DNA of 44,401 nucleotides from contig NZ_LPWA01000134.1 of NCBI RefSeq assembly GCF_001510895.1, forward strand, positions 1-44,401, written 5' to 3'. Positions 35,007 through 43,862 of the stretch are shown piece by piece. This stretch comes from Mesorhizobium loti. GTDB lineage: Bacteria; Pseudomonadota; Alphaproteobacteria; Rhizobiales; Rhizobiaceae. The notes beneath the pieces are model-generated. The model made no database searches. It was not told where the DNA came from and was given only the letters and a program-made list of their open reading frames with translations. Every line of letters begins with the position of its first letter. Position 1 is the first letter of the stretch. Position numbers and translations under genes: made by a program.

Positions 35007-37171
35007 GGCCTGGCCCGCCTTCAGCTCCAGCCTGCGTGCGTGCAGCACCGGCTCGGTGTAGCCGTTGGGCTGAACCGTGCCCTTGAAGACCAGGTCGCAA
35101 GCGGCCTGGAAGGCGATGGAGTTGTCGAAATCCGGCGCCATCGGCCGGTAGAGCGGGTCGCCGACATTCTGGCGGTCGACGATCGCCGCCATGCGCTGCA
35201 GCGAATCCCTGACCTGGATTTCCGAGCACACCTTGTGGCGCAGCCAGTTGGCGATGTGCTGCGAGGAAATGCGCAGCGTGGCGCGGTCCTCCATCAGGCC
35301 GACATCGTTGATATCGGGCACCTTCGAGCAGCCGACGCCCTGGTCGATCCAGCGCACGACATAGCCCAGGATGCCTTGCGCGTTGTTGTCGAGCTCGCGC
35401 TGGATCTCGTCCGGCGTCCAGTTCGGCCGCACCGCGACCGGCACCGACAGAATGTCGTCGAGCCTGGCCTTCGGCCGGCTCTTCAGCGCAGCCTGCACGG
35501 CGTTGACGTCGACCTTGTGGTAATGCGTGGCGTGCAGCGTCGCCGCCGTCGGCGAAGGCACCCAGGCGGTGTTGGCGCCGGCCTTGGGATGCGCGATCTT
35601 CTGCTCAAGCATCGCCGCCATCAAATCCGGCATCGCCCACATGCCCTTGCCGATCTGGGCATGGCCGGCGAGCCCGCATTCCAAGCCCGTATCGACATTC
35701 CACGCCTCATAGGCGGAAATCCAGGCGGCCTGCTTCATGTCACCCTTGCGGATCATGGGGCCGGCTTCCATCGAGGTGTGGATCTCGTCGCCGGTGCGGT
35801 CGAGGAAGCCGGTGTTGATGAACACCACGCGCTCGCGTGCGGCGCGGATCGCCTCCTTGAGGTTGACGGTGGTGCGCCGCTCCTCGTCCATGATGCCCAT
35901 CTTAATGGTGTTTTTGGGCATGCCGAGCAGGGCTTCGACGCGATCGAAGATCTCGACGGCGAAGGCGACCTCTTCCGGCCCATGCATCTTGGGTTTTACG
36001 ACGTACATCGAGCCCGCGCGGGAGTTCGCACGCCGCCCGTTCGGGCCGACGTCGTGCAGGGCGATCAGCGCGGTGATCGCGGCATCCATGATGCCTTCCG
36101 GCACCTCATGGCCGTCGCGGTCCAGGATCGCCGGATTGGCCATCAGGTGGCCGACATTCCTCACCAGCATCAGCGAGCGGCCGGGCAGCAAGAGCTGGCC
36201 GCCATTGGGCGCCGTGTAGCGGCGATCCGGGTTGAGCTCGCGGACGAAACTCTTGCCGCCCTTGGTGATCTCTTCCGCCAGGTCGCCCTTCATCAGGCCG
36301 AGCCAGTTGCGGTAGACGACGACCTTGTCCTCGGCATCCACGGCGGCGACCGAATCCTCGCAGTCCTGGATGGTGGTCAAAGCGGCCTCGAGGATGACAT
36401 CGGCAATGCCGGCCGGATCGGTCTTGCCGATCCCACTGGCGCGATCGATGACGATCTCGATGTGCAGGCCGTTCTTCACCAAAAGCACGGCTTCCGGCGT
36501 GGCGGCATCGCCTCGATAGCCGACGAACTGTTTCGGATCGGCAAGCGTGGTGGCGCCGGCGCCCTCGCCCACCCTCAGCGCGCCGTTTGCCACGGACAAG
36601 CCGTTGACGCCTGCCCATTTTCCGGTGGTCAGCGGCACGGACTGGTCGAGGAAATCCCTGGCCCAGGCGATGACCTTGGCGCCACGCGTCGGATTGAAAC
36701 CCTTGCCCTTCTCGGCGCCTCCCGTCTCGGGAATGGCGTCGGTGCCGTAGAGCGCGTCGTAAAGCGAGCCCCAGCGCGCATTGGCGGCATTGAGCGCATA
36801 GCGCGCATTCATCACCGGCACGACGAGCTGCGGCCCGGCGACGACGGCGATCTCGGGGTCGACGTTTTCGGTGCTGACGCTGAAGCCCGGCCCTTCCGGC
36901 ACCAGATAGCCGATCTCCTTCAGGAAGGTCTTGTAGCCCTCCATGTCGATCGGCGCGCCGTTTTGGCGATACCAGCGTCGAGCTTTTCCTGCATGGCGTC
37001 GCGTTTTGCCAACAGGGCGCGGTTCTTCGGCGCGAGGTCGTGGACAATGGCCGAAAACCGGTCCCAGAATTTTGCCGGATCGATGCCGGTGCCGACTGCT
37101 GCCTCCTCGGCCACGAAGTCATGGAGCTCCCGGGCGATTTGCAACCCGGCGATCTCGATGCGGTCGGTCAT
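35004..37171 (-). CDS. glcB: Malate synthase G, frameshifted
   Basis: Joined across one missing base this is about 722 residues, the standard length for malate synthase G, which condenses glyoxylate and acetyl-CoA to malate. Family motifs include EERRTTVNLKEA (catalytic Arg), INTGFLDRTGDEIHTSMEAG, GMWAMPDLMAAMLEQKI and EDRATLRISSQHIANWLRH (catalytic Asp region). The start is ATG 37171 (MTDRIEIAGLQ) with GGAG upstream. Near 36975 one G is missing; restoring it reads KLDAWYRQNGAPIDMEGYKT and joins the N-terminal 65 residues to the rest. The gene is otherwise perfect, so a sequence error is likely. Confidence 0.94.
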
Positions 37172-37288
37172 CAGCTTCTCCAGATGGTAGGCTTTGGCCT
37201 TGTTTAAGCGGGGGGCCTTTGGCATGTTGGGGGTCAGGGGGTCAATTCGGCTTAGGGTTAAGGTAGGGTGGATTTTGGCGGCAAGCGA

Positions 37289-37463
37289 ATCTCCCCCCTC
37301 GAGGGGCAGATGCCCGGCAGGGCAGAGGGGGTCGGTCCGACTGGGCTCGATCTGCTTGTGCACCAAATCGCGTGGGGATTTGCAAACAATTGGCGTCGGC
37401 GCTCCACGCGCGGCGACCCCCTCTGTCGCCTTCGGCGACATCTCCCCCGCAAGGGGGGAGATT
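37289..37463. repeat. RIME-like palindromic mosaic element, copy 1
   Basis: It starts ATCTCCCCCCTCGAGGGGCA and ends ATCTCCCCCGCAAGGGGGGA, with GCAGAGGGGGTCGG and CGACCCCCTCTGTCGCC inside. Outer and inner segments are mutually inverted. The same design is seen at 39601, 40493 and 41062. It lies between hyuA and glcB. Confidence 0.85.
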
Positions 37464-37472
37464 ACGCCCGCT

Positions 37473-39508
37473 TCACACCGCAATCCGCGGCCTGCCCGAG
37501 GCCACCGCAACCACATGCGCCTCGATGAACATGCGCTGTCCTTCGATGGTCGAGACCTTGAACTCGGTGGCGACGTCGATCTCGGCACTGTCGGTGCCGG
37601 CATCTTTCGCGCGTTGGGCCGCGATCGCCCGCACATCGGCTTCGGCGGCTGCGATCGCCTTGTCCTCGTCGGTGAAATCACGCACCGTTTGGCCCGAGGC
37701 GAGGCGGAACAGCCCTTCCTTGGGCTGGCTGACGCGGGCTTCGGCCGAGACGCGCACCTGGCCGACGACGGCGCCGAGCGCATTGGCGACGTCGGTGTCC
37801 TCCGGCACGATGCAGCCATTGCCGACCAGCGGGGGCAGGCCGGCATAGTGCAGCGGCGCCGAGGCGCCGAGACCGATCACCGGACGGTCGAGCGCGACGG
37901 TGAGCCGAGCGATGCCGGGATGGGCGTCGACCGCGCGCTGCACCAGCGCATGCGCGACGGTCGCCGCGCCGTCCAGCCCGTCCTCGGCAAAGGCGGTTTC
38001 CAGAATATATTCGGCCGACCAGCGCGTCAGCGTCACCAGCACGCGCTCGGCGAGCGCTTCCGGCGTCGCCGCGATCGTCTGGCCGCGGCCGTCGCGGCGG
38101 CGGGAGAACAGCTCGGCGCCGAGGCGCGCGGCGGCGGGGTCCCAATTCGACTGCCTGCCCAGCACATGGGCGGCGTCCGAGGGCGTGAAGCCGCAGATGT
38201 GCACGAGGCCGCGCGCGACCAGCCGGTTGAGCGTGGCGTTCTGGGCGTTGGAGGTGAGCAGCCTGTCGAGCGCCAGCGGCACCGCGCCGATCGCCTCATA
38301 GAGCTTTGTCTCCGGCCCGGTGAGGCCGGCGGCGAGGCGATCCGGCACTCCGGTGCGCATGGCAAAGCGCCCGTCCATGCGGCCGGGATTCGGCGCGCGC
38401 AGCTGTCGCTCCAGCTCGGCGGTGACCGCCTCGCCATGCGCCATGCCGGCCAGCGCCAGCGGCACCAGGCGGCGCGGGCCGAGCAGGATCTTTGGCACAA
38501 GCGCGCCGTCCTCCAGCGCCACCTCCGAGTCGCCGCCGAGGCCGAAGGTGCGCATGGCGACCGCCTCGACCATGGTGCGGAAACCGCCGACGGTGGCGCC
38601 TTCCGGGTCGAGCGCGGGCGGCCTTGATCGAGCACGGCGACGTCCGTCGTGGTGCCGCCGATGTCTGACACCATGGCGTCGTCCAAGCCGGTCATGTGGC
38701 GGGCGCCGACCAGGCTCGCGGCCGGGCCGGACAAAATCGTCTCGATCGGCCGTTGGCGGGCAAAGGCCGCCGAGACCAGCGCGCCGTCGCCGCGCACCAC
38801 CATCAAGGGCGCCGCGATGCCGCGCCTGGCCAGAAACCCTTCGGTCGCCGCGACCAGCCGGTCGATCATCGAGATCAGGCGGGCGTTGAGCAAAGTCGTC
38901 AGCGCGCGGCGCGGGCCGCCGAGCTTGGCCGAAAGTTCATGACTGGCGGTGACCGGCAGGCCGGTCTTGTCGCGGATCAGATCGCGGGCGGCGAGCTCAT
39001 GCGCCGGGTTGCGCGTGGCGAAATAGGCGCAGACGGCGAAGCCCGACACCGAACGCCCAAGCTCCGGCAGCGCCGCCTCGAGGCCGGAAAGATCGAGTTT
39101 TGCGGCATTGCCGTGCACGTCATGGCCGCCGGGACAGAACACGACCGGATCGGTGCCGAGCGCCGTCTTCAGCCCATCGCGGGCAAGGTCGACCTCGGAA
39201 AAGCCGATCATGACCAGCGCCACGCGGCCGCCCTGACCCTCGACCAGCGCGTTGGTGGCAAGGGTGGTCGACATCGACACCAGCTTGATCGCGGCCGGGT
39301 CGGTGCCGGATTTTTCCAGCACCGCGTCGACCGCGCCGGAAATGCCGACGGCGAGGTCGTGACGCGTGGTCAGCGCCTTGGCCTTGGCCAGCACCTTGCC
39401 TTTGTTTGGCTGATCCAGGGGGCCGCCCTCCTCCGACCACAGCACGGCGTCCGTATAGGTGCCGCCGGTGTCGATGCCGAGGAAAAGAGGGTGAGGTTTG
39501 GCGGTCAT
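37473..39508 (-). CDS. hyuA: HyuA-type hydantoinase/oxoprolinase subunit A, frameshifted
   Basis: Joined across one missing base this is about 678 residues. The N-terminal actin-like domain shows LGIDTGGTYTDAVLW, MSTTLATNALVEGQG and MVSDIGGTTTDVAVLDQG. The middle and C-terminal parts carry RTFGLGGDSEVAL and GLGASAPLHYAGLPPLVG. Members hydrolyse hydantoins or 5-oxoproline using ATP. No HyuB is adjacent. The frame breaks at the GGG run 38616-38618: restoring one base reads DQGRPALDPEGATVGGF and links the two open frames. This is probably an error rather than decay. Confidence 0.88.
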
Positions 39509-39600
39509 TTTGGGCTGGCAAGTCCGGGGAAACGGGGTTTGTTGCCTGCCCTTAGCCGATACCGGGTTGCGGATAAAGGCGGGAGGACTGGGCCAGCTAA

Positions 39601-39774
39601 TCTCCCCCCTCGAGGGGAGATGGCCGCGAAGCGGTCAGAGGGGTCGGTTCGACTGGGCCCGAAGCCTTTACGGTGACTGGGCTCGACGCCTTTCTGGCGA
39701 AGAGGCGTCGCGCTCCACGCGCGGCGACCCCCTCTGTCGCCTTCGGCGACATCTCCCCCTCGAGGGGGGAGATT
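39601..39774. repeat. RIME-like palindromic mosaic element, copy 2
   Basis: It starts TCTCCCCCCTCGAGGGGAGA and GGCCGCGAAGCGGTCAGAGG, and ends GCGGCGACCCCCTCTGTCGC through ATCTCCCCCTCGAGGGGGGA. It fills the gap between hyuA and the CDGSH gene. Confidence 0.85.
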
Positions 39775-39782
39775 AGCTGGCG

Positions 39783-40409
39783 CTACCCCACAAACCCCAC
39801 CCGCTTATGGCTCCCGTCGCAGAACGGCTTGTTGGCGGAATGGCCGCAGCGGCAGAGGAAGACCTTGGTGGTGCGGGCGATGGTGTGGCCGGTGCCGGTG
39901 ACGATCTCGGCATTGCCTTCGAGTTTCAGCGGACCGTTGCTGGTGGGCGTGACGGTCAGCGGGCCATCCCGCGCTTCCAGCACCTGCGCCTCCTTCAGCG
40001 GCGGCTCGCCGGTGGCGGAAAAGCCCGCCTTGATGTGGCTGTTGTCGCAGAACGGCTTGTTTTGCGACAGACCGCAGCGGCAGAGCGTGGCGCGATGACA
40101 AGTCTCGCCGCCCAGCACGATCTCGGCATGCATCGCCAGCGGGCCGTTTTCGCGCACGCGCACGGTGTTGACCACGGGCGGCCTCTCCTGCGGCCCGCCG
40201 TCCTTGCGGGCATAGGTGATCGCGCCCGACGGACAGTTCTCCGCCAGCGCCACCACCTTCTCGACGCTCGCGGCGTCCGGGTGGATCCACTCGCCCGGCG
40301 CGTTGGGCACGAAGACATGCGGGTTGCCGAGCACGCAGTTGCGCGAATGGATGCAGCGCCTGCCGCTGAAGGAAACGTCGATCTTCTCGCCTTCGACCGT
40401 GCCTGCCAT
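39783..40409 (-). CDS. CDGSH iron-sulfur protein with N-terminal Fer4-like domain
   Basis: This 208-residue protein has an N-terminal divergent 4Fe-4S mono-cluster domain (about residues 8-68, with RRCIHSRNCVLG and AENCPSGAITY) and two zf-CDGSH domains. The first is CRCGLSQNKPFCDNSH (about residues 109-124) and the second CRCGHSANKPFCDGSH (about 186-201). Each CDGSH unit holds a 2Fe-2S cluster with three Cys and one His ligand. The protein probably acts in electron transfer or redox sensing. It is flanked on both sides by RIME-like repeats. Confidence 0.9.
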   Translation of the reverse strand: MAGTVEGEKIDVSFSGRRCIHSRNCVLGNPHVFVPNAPGEWIHPDAASVEKVVALAENCPSGAITYARKDGGPQERPPVVNTVRVRENGPLAMHAEIVLGGETCHRATLCRCGLSQNKPFCDNSHIKAGFSATGEPPLKEAQVLEARDGPLTVTPTSNGPLKLEGNAEIVTGTGHTIARTTKVFLCRCGHSANKPFCDGSHKRVGFVG

Positions 40410-40492
40410 GGGTGGGGTCTCCTGTTGGGGTGGAGACGAGGCTAGGGCGGCGGTGGGAAAGGCGTCAAGCTAGCTGGGAGGAGAGGCGCTAA

Positions 40493-40650
40493 ATCTCCCC
40501 CCTTGAGGGGGAGACGGCCGCGAAGCGGCCAGAGGGGGTCCTTGCGCGTGAAGCGCCACGCTCTTTCTTGTCGCGGACCGCGTCGGCGCTCGACGCGAGG
40601 CGACCCCCTCTGTCGCCTTTGGCGACATCTCCCCCCTCAAGGGGGGAGAT
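40493..40650. repeat. RIME-like palindromic mosaic element, copy 3
   Basis: It runs from ATCTCCCCCCTTGAGGGGGA, through GCCGCGAAGCGGCCAGAGGG and CGACCCCCTCTGTCGCC, to ATCTCCCCCCTCAAGGGGGG. It shares GTCCTTGCGCGTGAAGCGCC and CTCTTTCTTGTCGCGGACCG with copy 4. Confidence 0.88.
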
Positions 40651-40670
40651 TGGCAGCTTCGACGTCCCCA

Positions 40671-41018
40671 CTACTGCGCCAAATCCACCGTCTCGGTCGA
40701 ATGCTCCGCGCAGATGAAGCAGCAGGTGTCGCAGGGCTGGTTGTTGTCGGGGCCGACGCCGACGGTGACGGAATCGTCGCCGTTCACCCACGCGCCCCAG
40801 CAGATGTGCTCGCCGGGCTCACAGGAGATCGGCACGGATTTCTTCGCCCCCGGACGGATGAGAAAAACCTTGTCGCCGCCCGGCCAGACTTTTTCGCTGT
40901 CGCGGCTGAACAATTCCAGCGCCACGCCGTCCGGCCGCTGGTTTCTGACGAAGACGGACATGTCAGCGGCGAAGGCCTGGGAGGTGAGGAGAAGGGCGGC
41001 GAGCAAAGCGCGAATCAT
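40671..41018 (-). CDS. Small secreted Cys-rich protein
   Basis: This 115-residue protein has a clear Sec signal peptide (IRALLAALLLTSQAFAAD, cleavage after about residue 17). The mature part carries six cysteines in CEPGEHICWG and CDTCCFICAEHSTE, enough for disulfides or a metal site. A GPDNNQPCD segment lies before the cysteine cluster. I do not recognise the family. ATG 41018 (MIRALL) is chosen as the start of the signal peptide. RIME-like repeats flank the gene. Confidence 0.72.
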   Translation of the reverse strand: MIRALLAALLLTSQAFAADMSVFVRNQRPDGVALELFSRDSEKVWPGGDKVFLIRPGAKKSVPISCEPGEHICWGAWVNGDDSVTVGVGPDNNQPCDTCCFICAEHSTETVDLAQ

Positions 41019-41061
41019 GATGAGAGTCCCCAGAGGAGAGTAGAGCACGGGTAGCGCAGGT

Positions 41062-41220
41062 AATCTCCCCCCTTGAGGGGGAGATGGCCGCGAAGCGGTC
41101 AGAGGGGGTCCTTGCGCGTGAAGCGCCAACGCTCTTTCTTGTCGCGGACCGCGCCGGCGCTCCACGCGGGGCGACCCCCTCTGTCGCCTGCGGCGACATC
41201 TCCCCCTCGAGGGGGGAGAT
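41062..41220. repeat. RIME-like palindromic mosaic element, copy 4
   Basis: It runs from AATCTCCCCCCTTGAGGGGG to CTCCCCCTCGAGGGGGGAGAT, with the same internal CGACCCCCTCTGTCGCC unit. It is nearly the same sequence as copy 3 and touches the stop codon of the downstream membrane-protein gene. Confidence 0.88.
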
Positions 41221-41726
41221 CAGCGCCTCACCTCCACATGCGGCGCAAACCTCCGCACCGCGTCCACCATCTCCTCGCCGCTGACGTCGAGCGAGGACAC
41301 CTCCATATGCACGGTGGTCTTGCCGAAGGGCAGCAGGCCGAAGGCGTTGGCGGGAGCGTATCTGATCTCGTCGGGCGGCACCTCGGTGAGCTCGAAATTG
41401 AGCATCGCCGCGCCCCTGCCGGAAGCAAGCCACACGCTTCTCACCTTCTGCCACGGCACCAGCACGTCGCCGGCGCGAGCATCGCGGAAACCGTGGCTGT
41501 CGAGCGTCACCTGGACCCGCGTGTCGAAGGCGCCGCGCGCGATGAAGGCGCCGAGCCCGGCAAAGCCGAGCGCCAGCAGCGCCACCATGAACACGCCGCC
41601 GCCCGGCGCGCCCATGGACAGCCCCTTGAGCACATAGAAGCCGAAGACTGCCGCCATCAGGAACGAGCCGAGCGCCGGAAAGATCTTTCCCGAAGCGCTG
41701 TTGCGGATGTCGAGCGGCGCGGCCAT
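41220..41726 (-). CDS. Membrane protein with PH-like domain (STM3941-like)
   Basis: This 168-residue protein has two N-terminal membrane helices (ALGSFLMAAVFGFYVLKGL and VFMVALLALGFAGLGAFIA). The soluble part has the look of bacterial PH-like domains (VTLDSHGFRDARAGDVLVPW then VRSVWLASG). The layout resembles STM3941-type proteins, which have no known role. ATG 41726 is used. A GTG at 41735 would overlap the upstream stop by four bases (GTGA), suggesting translational coupling with the next gene. Confidence 0.68.
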   Translation of the reverse strand: MAAPLDIRNSASGKIFPALGSFLMAAVFGFYVLKGLSMGAPGGGVFMVALLALGFAGLGAFIARGAFDTRVQVTLDSHGFRDARAGDVLVPWQKVRSVWLASGRGAAMLNFELTEVPPDEIRYAPANAFGLLPFGKTTVHMEVSSLDVSGEEMVDAVRRFAPHVEVRR

Positions 41727-41731
41727 CCGCT

Positions 41732-42244
41732 TCACCGTTCGGATTTGATCAGCGTCCAGATCCAGCCGGCGAAGGTGAGGACCAGGAACGGATAGCCGAG
41801 CGCAGGCAGCGGCGCGGAGGTGGGCAGCAAGGGCATGCCCCAGAGTGCGGAAAACACCGAAACGGCAAAGAGCGCGGCGGCGATGAAGCCGGTGAGCCGC
41901 ACCCACAGCGCAAAGGTTTTCGGCGCGCTGATCAGTACCAACGCCGCCGCCCAGAGCGAGATGCCGCCGAGATAGGAAGGCACGCTGGCCTGCAAGCCCG
42001 CCGCATTGCCGGCCAGAAGCAGGCTTTCGCCGGCGACGAAGGTGAGGAAGCCGGCCGCGACACAGTCATTGCCCTGACGCTGGTATTTCATGGTCAGCAG
42101 CGCCGCGGCCACGACGAGCGCGACACCGTCGATCGCCCACACCGTCTCGCGCAGCGCGTCGCTCGCAACGAAGGTGCCGGCAAGCCCAAAAGCGCCGCCG
42201 ATGGCGAGGCCGATTGCGGCGACGGTGTCCAGAGTGGAGCGCAT
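41732..42244 (-). CDS. Hypothetical polytopic membrane protein
   Basis: This 170-residue protein has five or six hydrophobic segments (for example VAAIGLAIGGAFGLAGTFVA, AIDGVALVVAAALLTM, CVAAGFLTFVAGESLLLAG, YLGGISLWAAALVLIS and LTGFIAAALFAVSVFSALWG). I do not recognise the family. ATG 42244 (MRSTLDTV) has a good GGGGAGA site and is preferred over the upstream ATG at 42259. It is co-transcribed with the PH-like membrane protein. Confidence 0.75.
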   Translation of the reverse strand: MRSTLDTVAAIGLAIGGAFGLAGTFVASDALRETVWAIDGVALVVAAALLTMKYQRQGNDCVAAGFLTFVAGESLLLAGNAAGLQASVPSYLGGISLWAAALVLISAPKTFALWVRLTGFIAAALFAVSVFSALWGMPLLPTSAPLPALGYPFLVLTFAGWIWTLIKSER

Positions 42245-42402
42245 GTGATGTCTCCCCAAGCGGGGAGAGGATACGCCAAGGTGGGGAAATGGTGAAGCGG
42301 GGCGCCCGAGCTCTGTACACTTCCGTTATCGATCTTCCGCTCAGCCGCCGACAGAAATCCAGCCGACTCTGACGGTCTATCTCGGAATTTCCTGTTTTGT
42401 CG

Positions 42403-43862
42403 CTACTTCTTAAATGGAAGTCGCTCTTGGGCCGCGTCCTTCTTTCTATTTCGGGGACGGCTGGCGGAATCACTTCTCTCAGCCTCTGACGAGAACTCGC
42501 TTCTAATTCGATCTCGAATTCTTGGCCACAGAATGTCAACTATATCACTGATCTCTCGTCCAAAAAGGAGTCGCTGGTTTCCTGCTGAAGAACTCTTGTC
42601 GGAATTCGAAACTGCCCTTTGCTGTGCGTTAACTTGCTCATCGAGTGGAACAGTTAGAGTAACTCCTGGCAATATACTGATTGTTATAATTCGCTGCTGT
42701 TTTAACTTCAGATTGGTAAGTGGGTCCGATAGTTTTTGTCGACGAGGATCTCACCTTCCTCAAGATATATGTCGCAGGAGGGAAACTCGTCGAGGCGGAA
42801 ACTTTTAAGCATTTCTCTAGCAACTAGGCGACCGAGGCCGTCAAAGCCCGAGTTCCACAAAACCCGTTCACCCAGACTTCCAATCAAGAACGCCCATGCT
42901 AGGACCTGAGGCCACCTTCCGGAAACCTGCTCAGCCAACCCCAGGCTGGGAGTTCCTCCAGCCGCAATGGTAACAATGTACCCTGCCAAGAAGCAAAGTA
43001 CGTTGGTATCTCTGACGTCAAGATTGCCGCCCTCGACGGTGCGCATTATGCCGTCAAAAACGCGAACTCTCTCCTCGGGCTTTAGCGCATCGATATTCGT
43101 TAAGGCATTAACCTCTGGGAAGAATGATGAGAGCGCTTGCCCAATAATCGCAATCTCGTTTCGTCTACCGGAAAGTCTAGCGCTTAGAAGTTCTATAATT
43201 AGTTTGGAGATAGCCGAATAGGGAGTGCCATGATTACTCTCCTTCCCGCGTGCTCCGGATAACGAAATCCAGATTGGAAGTAACTTTTCCCGAAGCTCGT
43301 CGACCCTAGGAGGTGAAGAGCGGATTAGACGTTGGGCAGAATCATATCGATCGATTACATCAGGGATCGATACAAACGGCCAAAGCGACGCGGTACGCGC
43401 CAGGGCGAACGACTGTGTTGCGGTACAGGAGGCAATCGAGACTCGATTGACCGGGCGATTTGCTAAGATACAAGCCTCGGCGATGACAAGTCCAACCCAG
43501 GCCGCCTCAAGCCCGCCAAGGTCGGCGTCTCGTTCGGAGCTGTCCAAACTGTCAAAAAGCCTCCTTGGTATGACATGGCACCAGGCCGACAGAGGCGAAA
43601 AATCGGATCGAAGGGTGGCAAATCGGCCATATAACCGCCTACCGTCGTCTTCGTTCACGACAAGCGCGATTGGCCGGCTGAGCAAATATTGGTCGTGGGC
43701 GTTATCCACCAGCACCCCAATGGATCCCTGGCGATAAGTGGGTTTCGGGAGTTGGGGGTGCCAAGGATACCCTCCAGCAACAACCTCTCCAACGACGAGC
43801 TTGTTCACCTCATCTTCGGTAGCTTGAAAGTACGAAAAATCTGGCTCTCGCCTCATCACCAT
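42403..43862 (-). CDS. Unrecognised protein paired with an SF1 helicase, frameshifted
   Basis: The first frame (ATG 43862, MVMRREPDFSYF) runs to a stop at 42708, and a second frame from there to 42403 continues it. One missing A in the run at 42733-42737 explains the break: restoring it reads EGEILVDKKLSDPLTNLKLK and continues through RIITISILPGVTLTVPLDEQ to a basic tail (RPRNRKKDAAQERLPFKK). The full protein would have about 486 residues. It has no membrane helix or signal peptide, and I recognise no domain. The start overlaps the helicase stop codon by seven bases, so the two act together. Base composition is less GC-rich than the rest of the window. Confidence 0.65.

Noticed and set aside
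34587..37190. 867-residue open frame on the + strand opposite glcB
   Set aside because: It is the antisense shadow of a GC-rich gene: rich in Arg, Gly, Asp and His with no recognisable motif, while the minus strand encodes a clear malate synthase G.
37289..41220. CRISPR-like repeat array
   Set aside because: The repeats are separated by whole genes, are palindromic mosaics with related interiors, and have no uniform spacers or cas genes.
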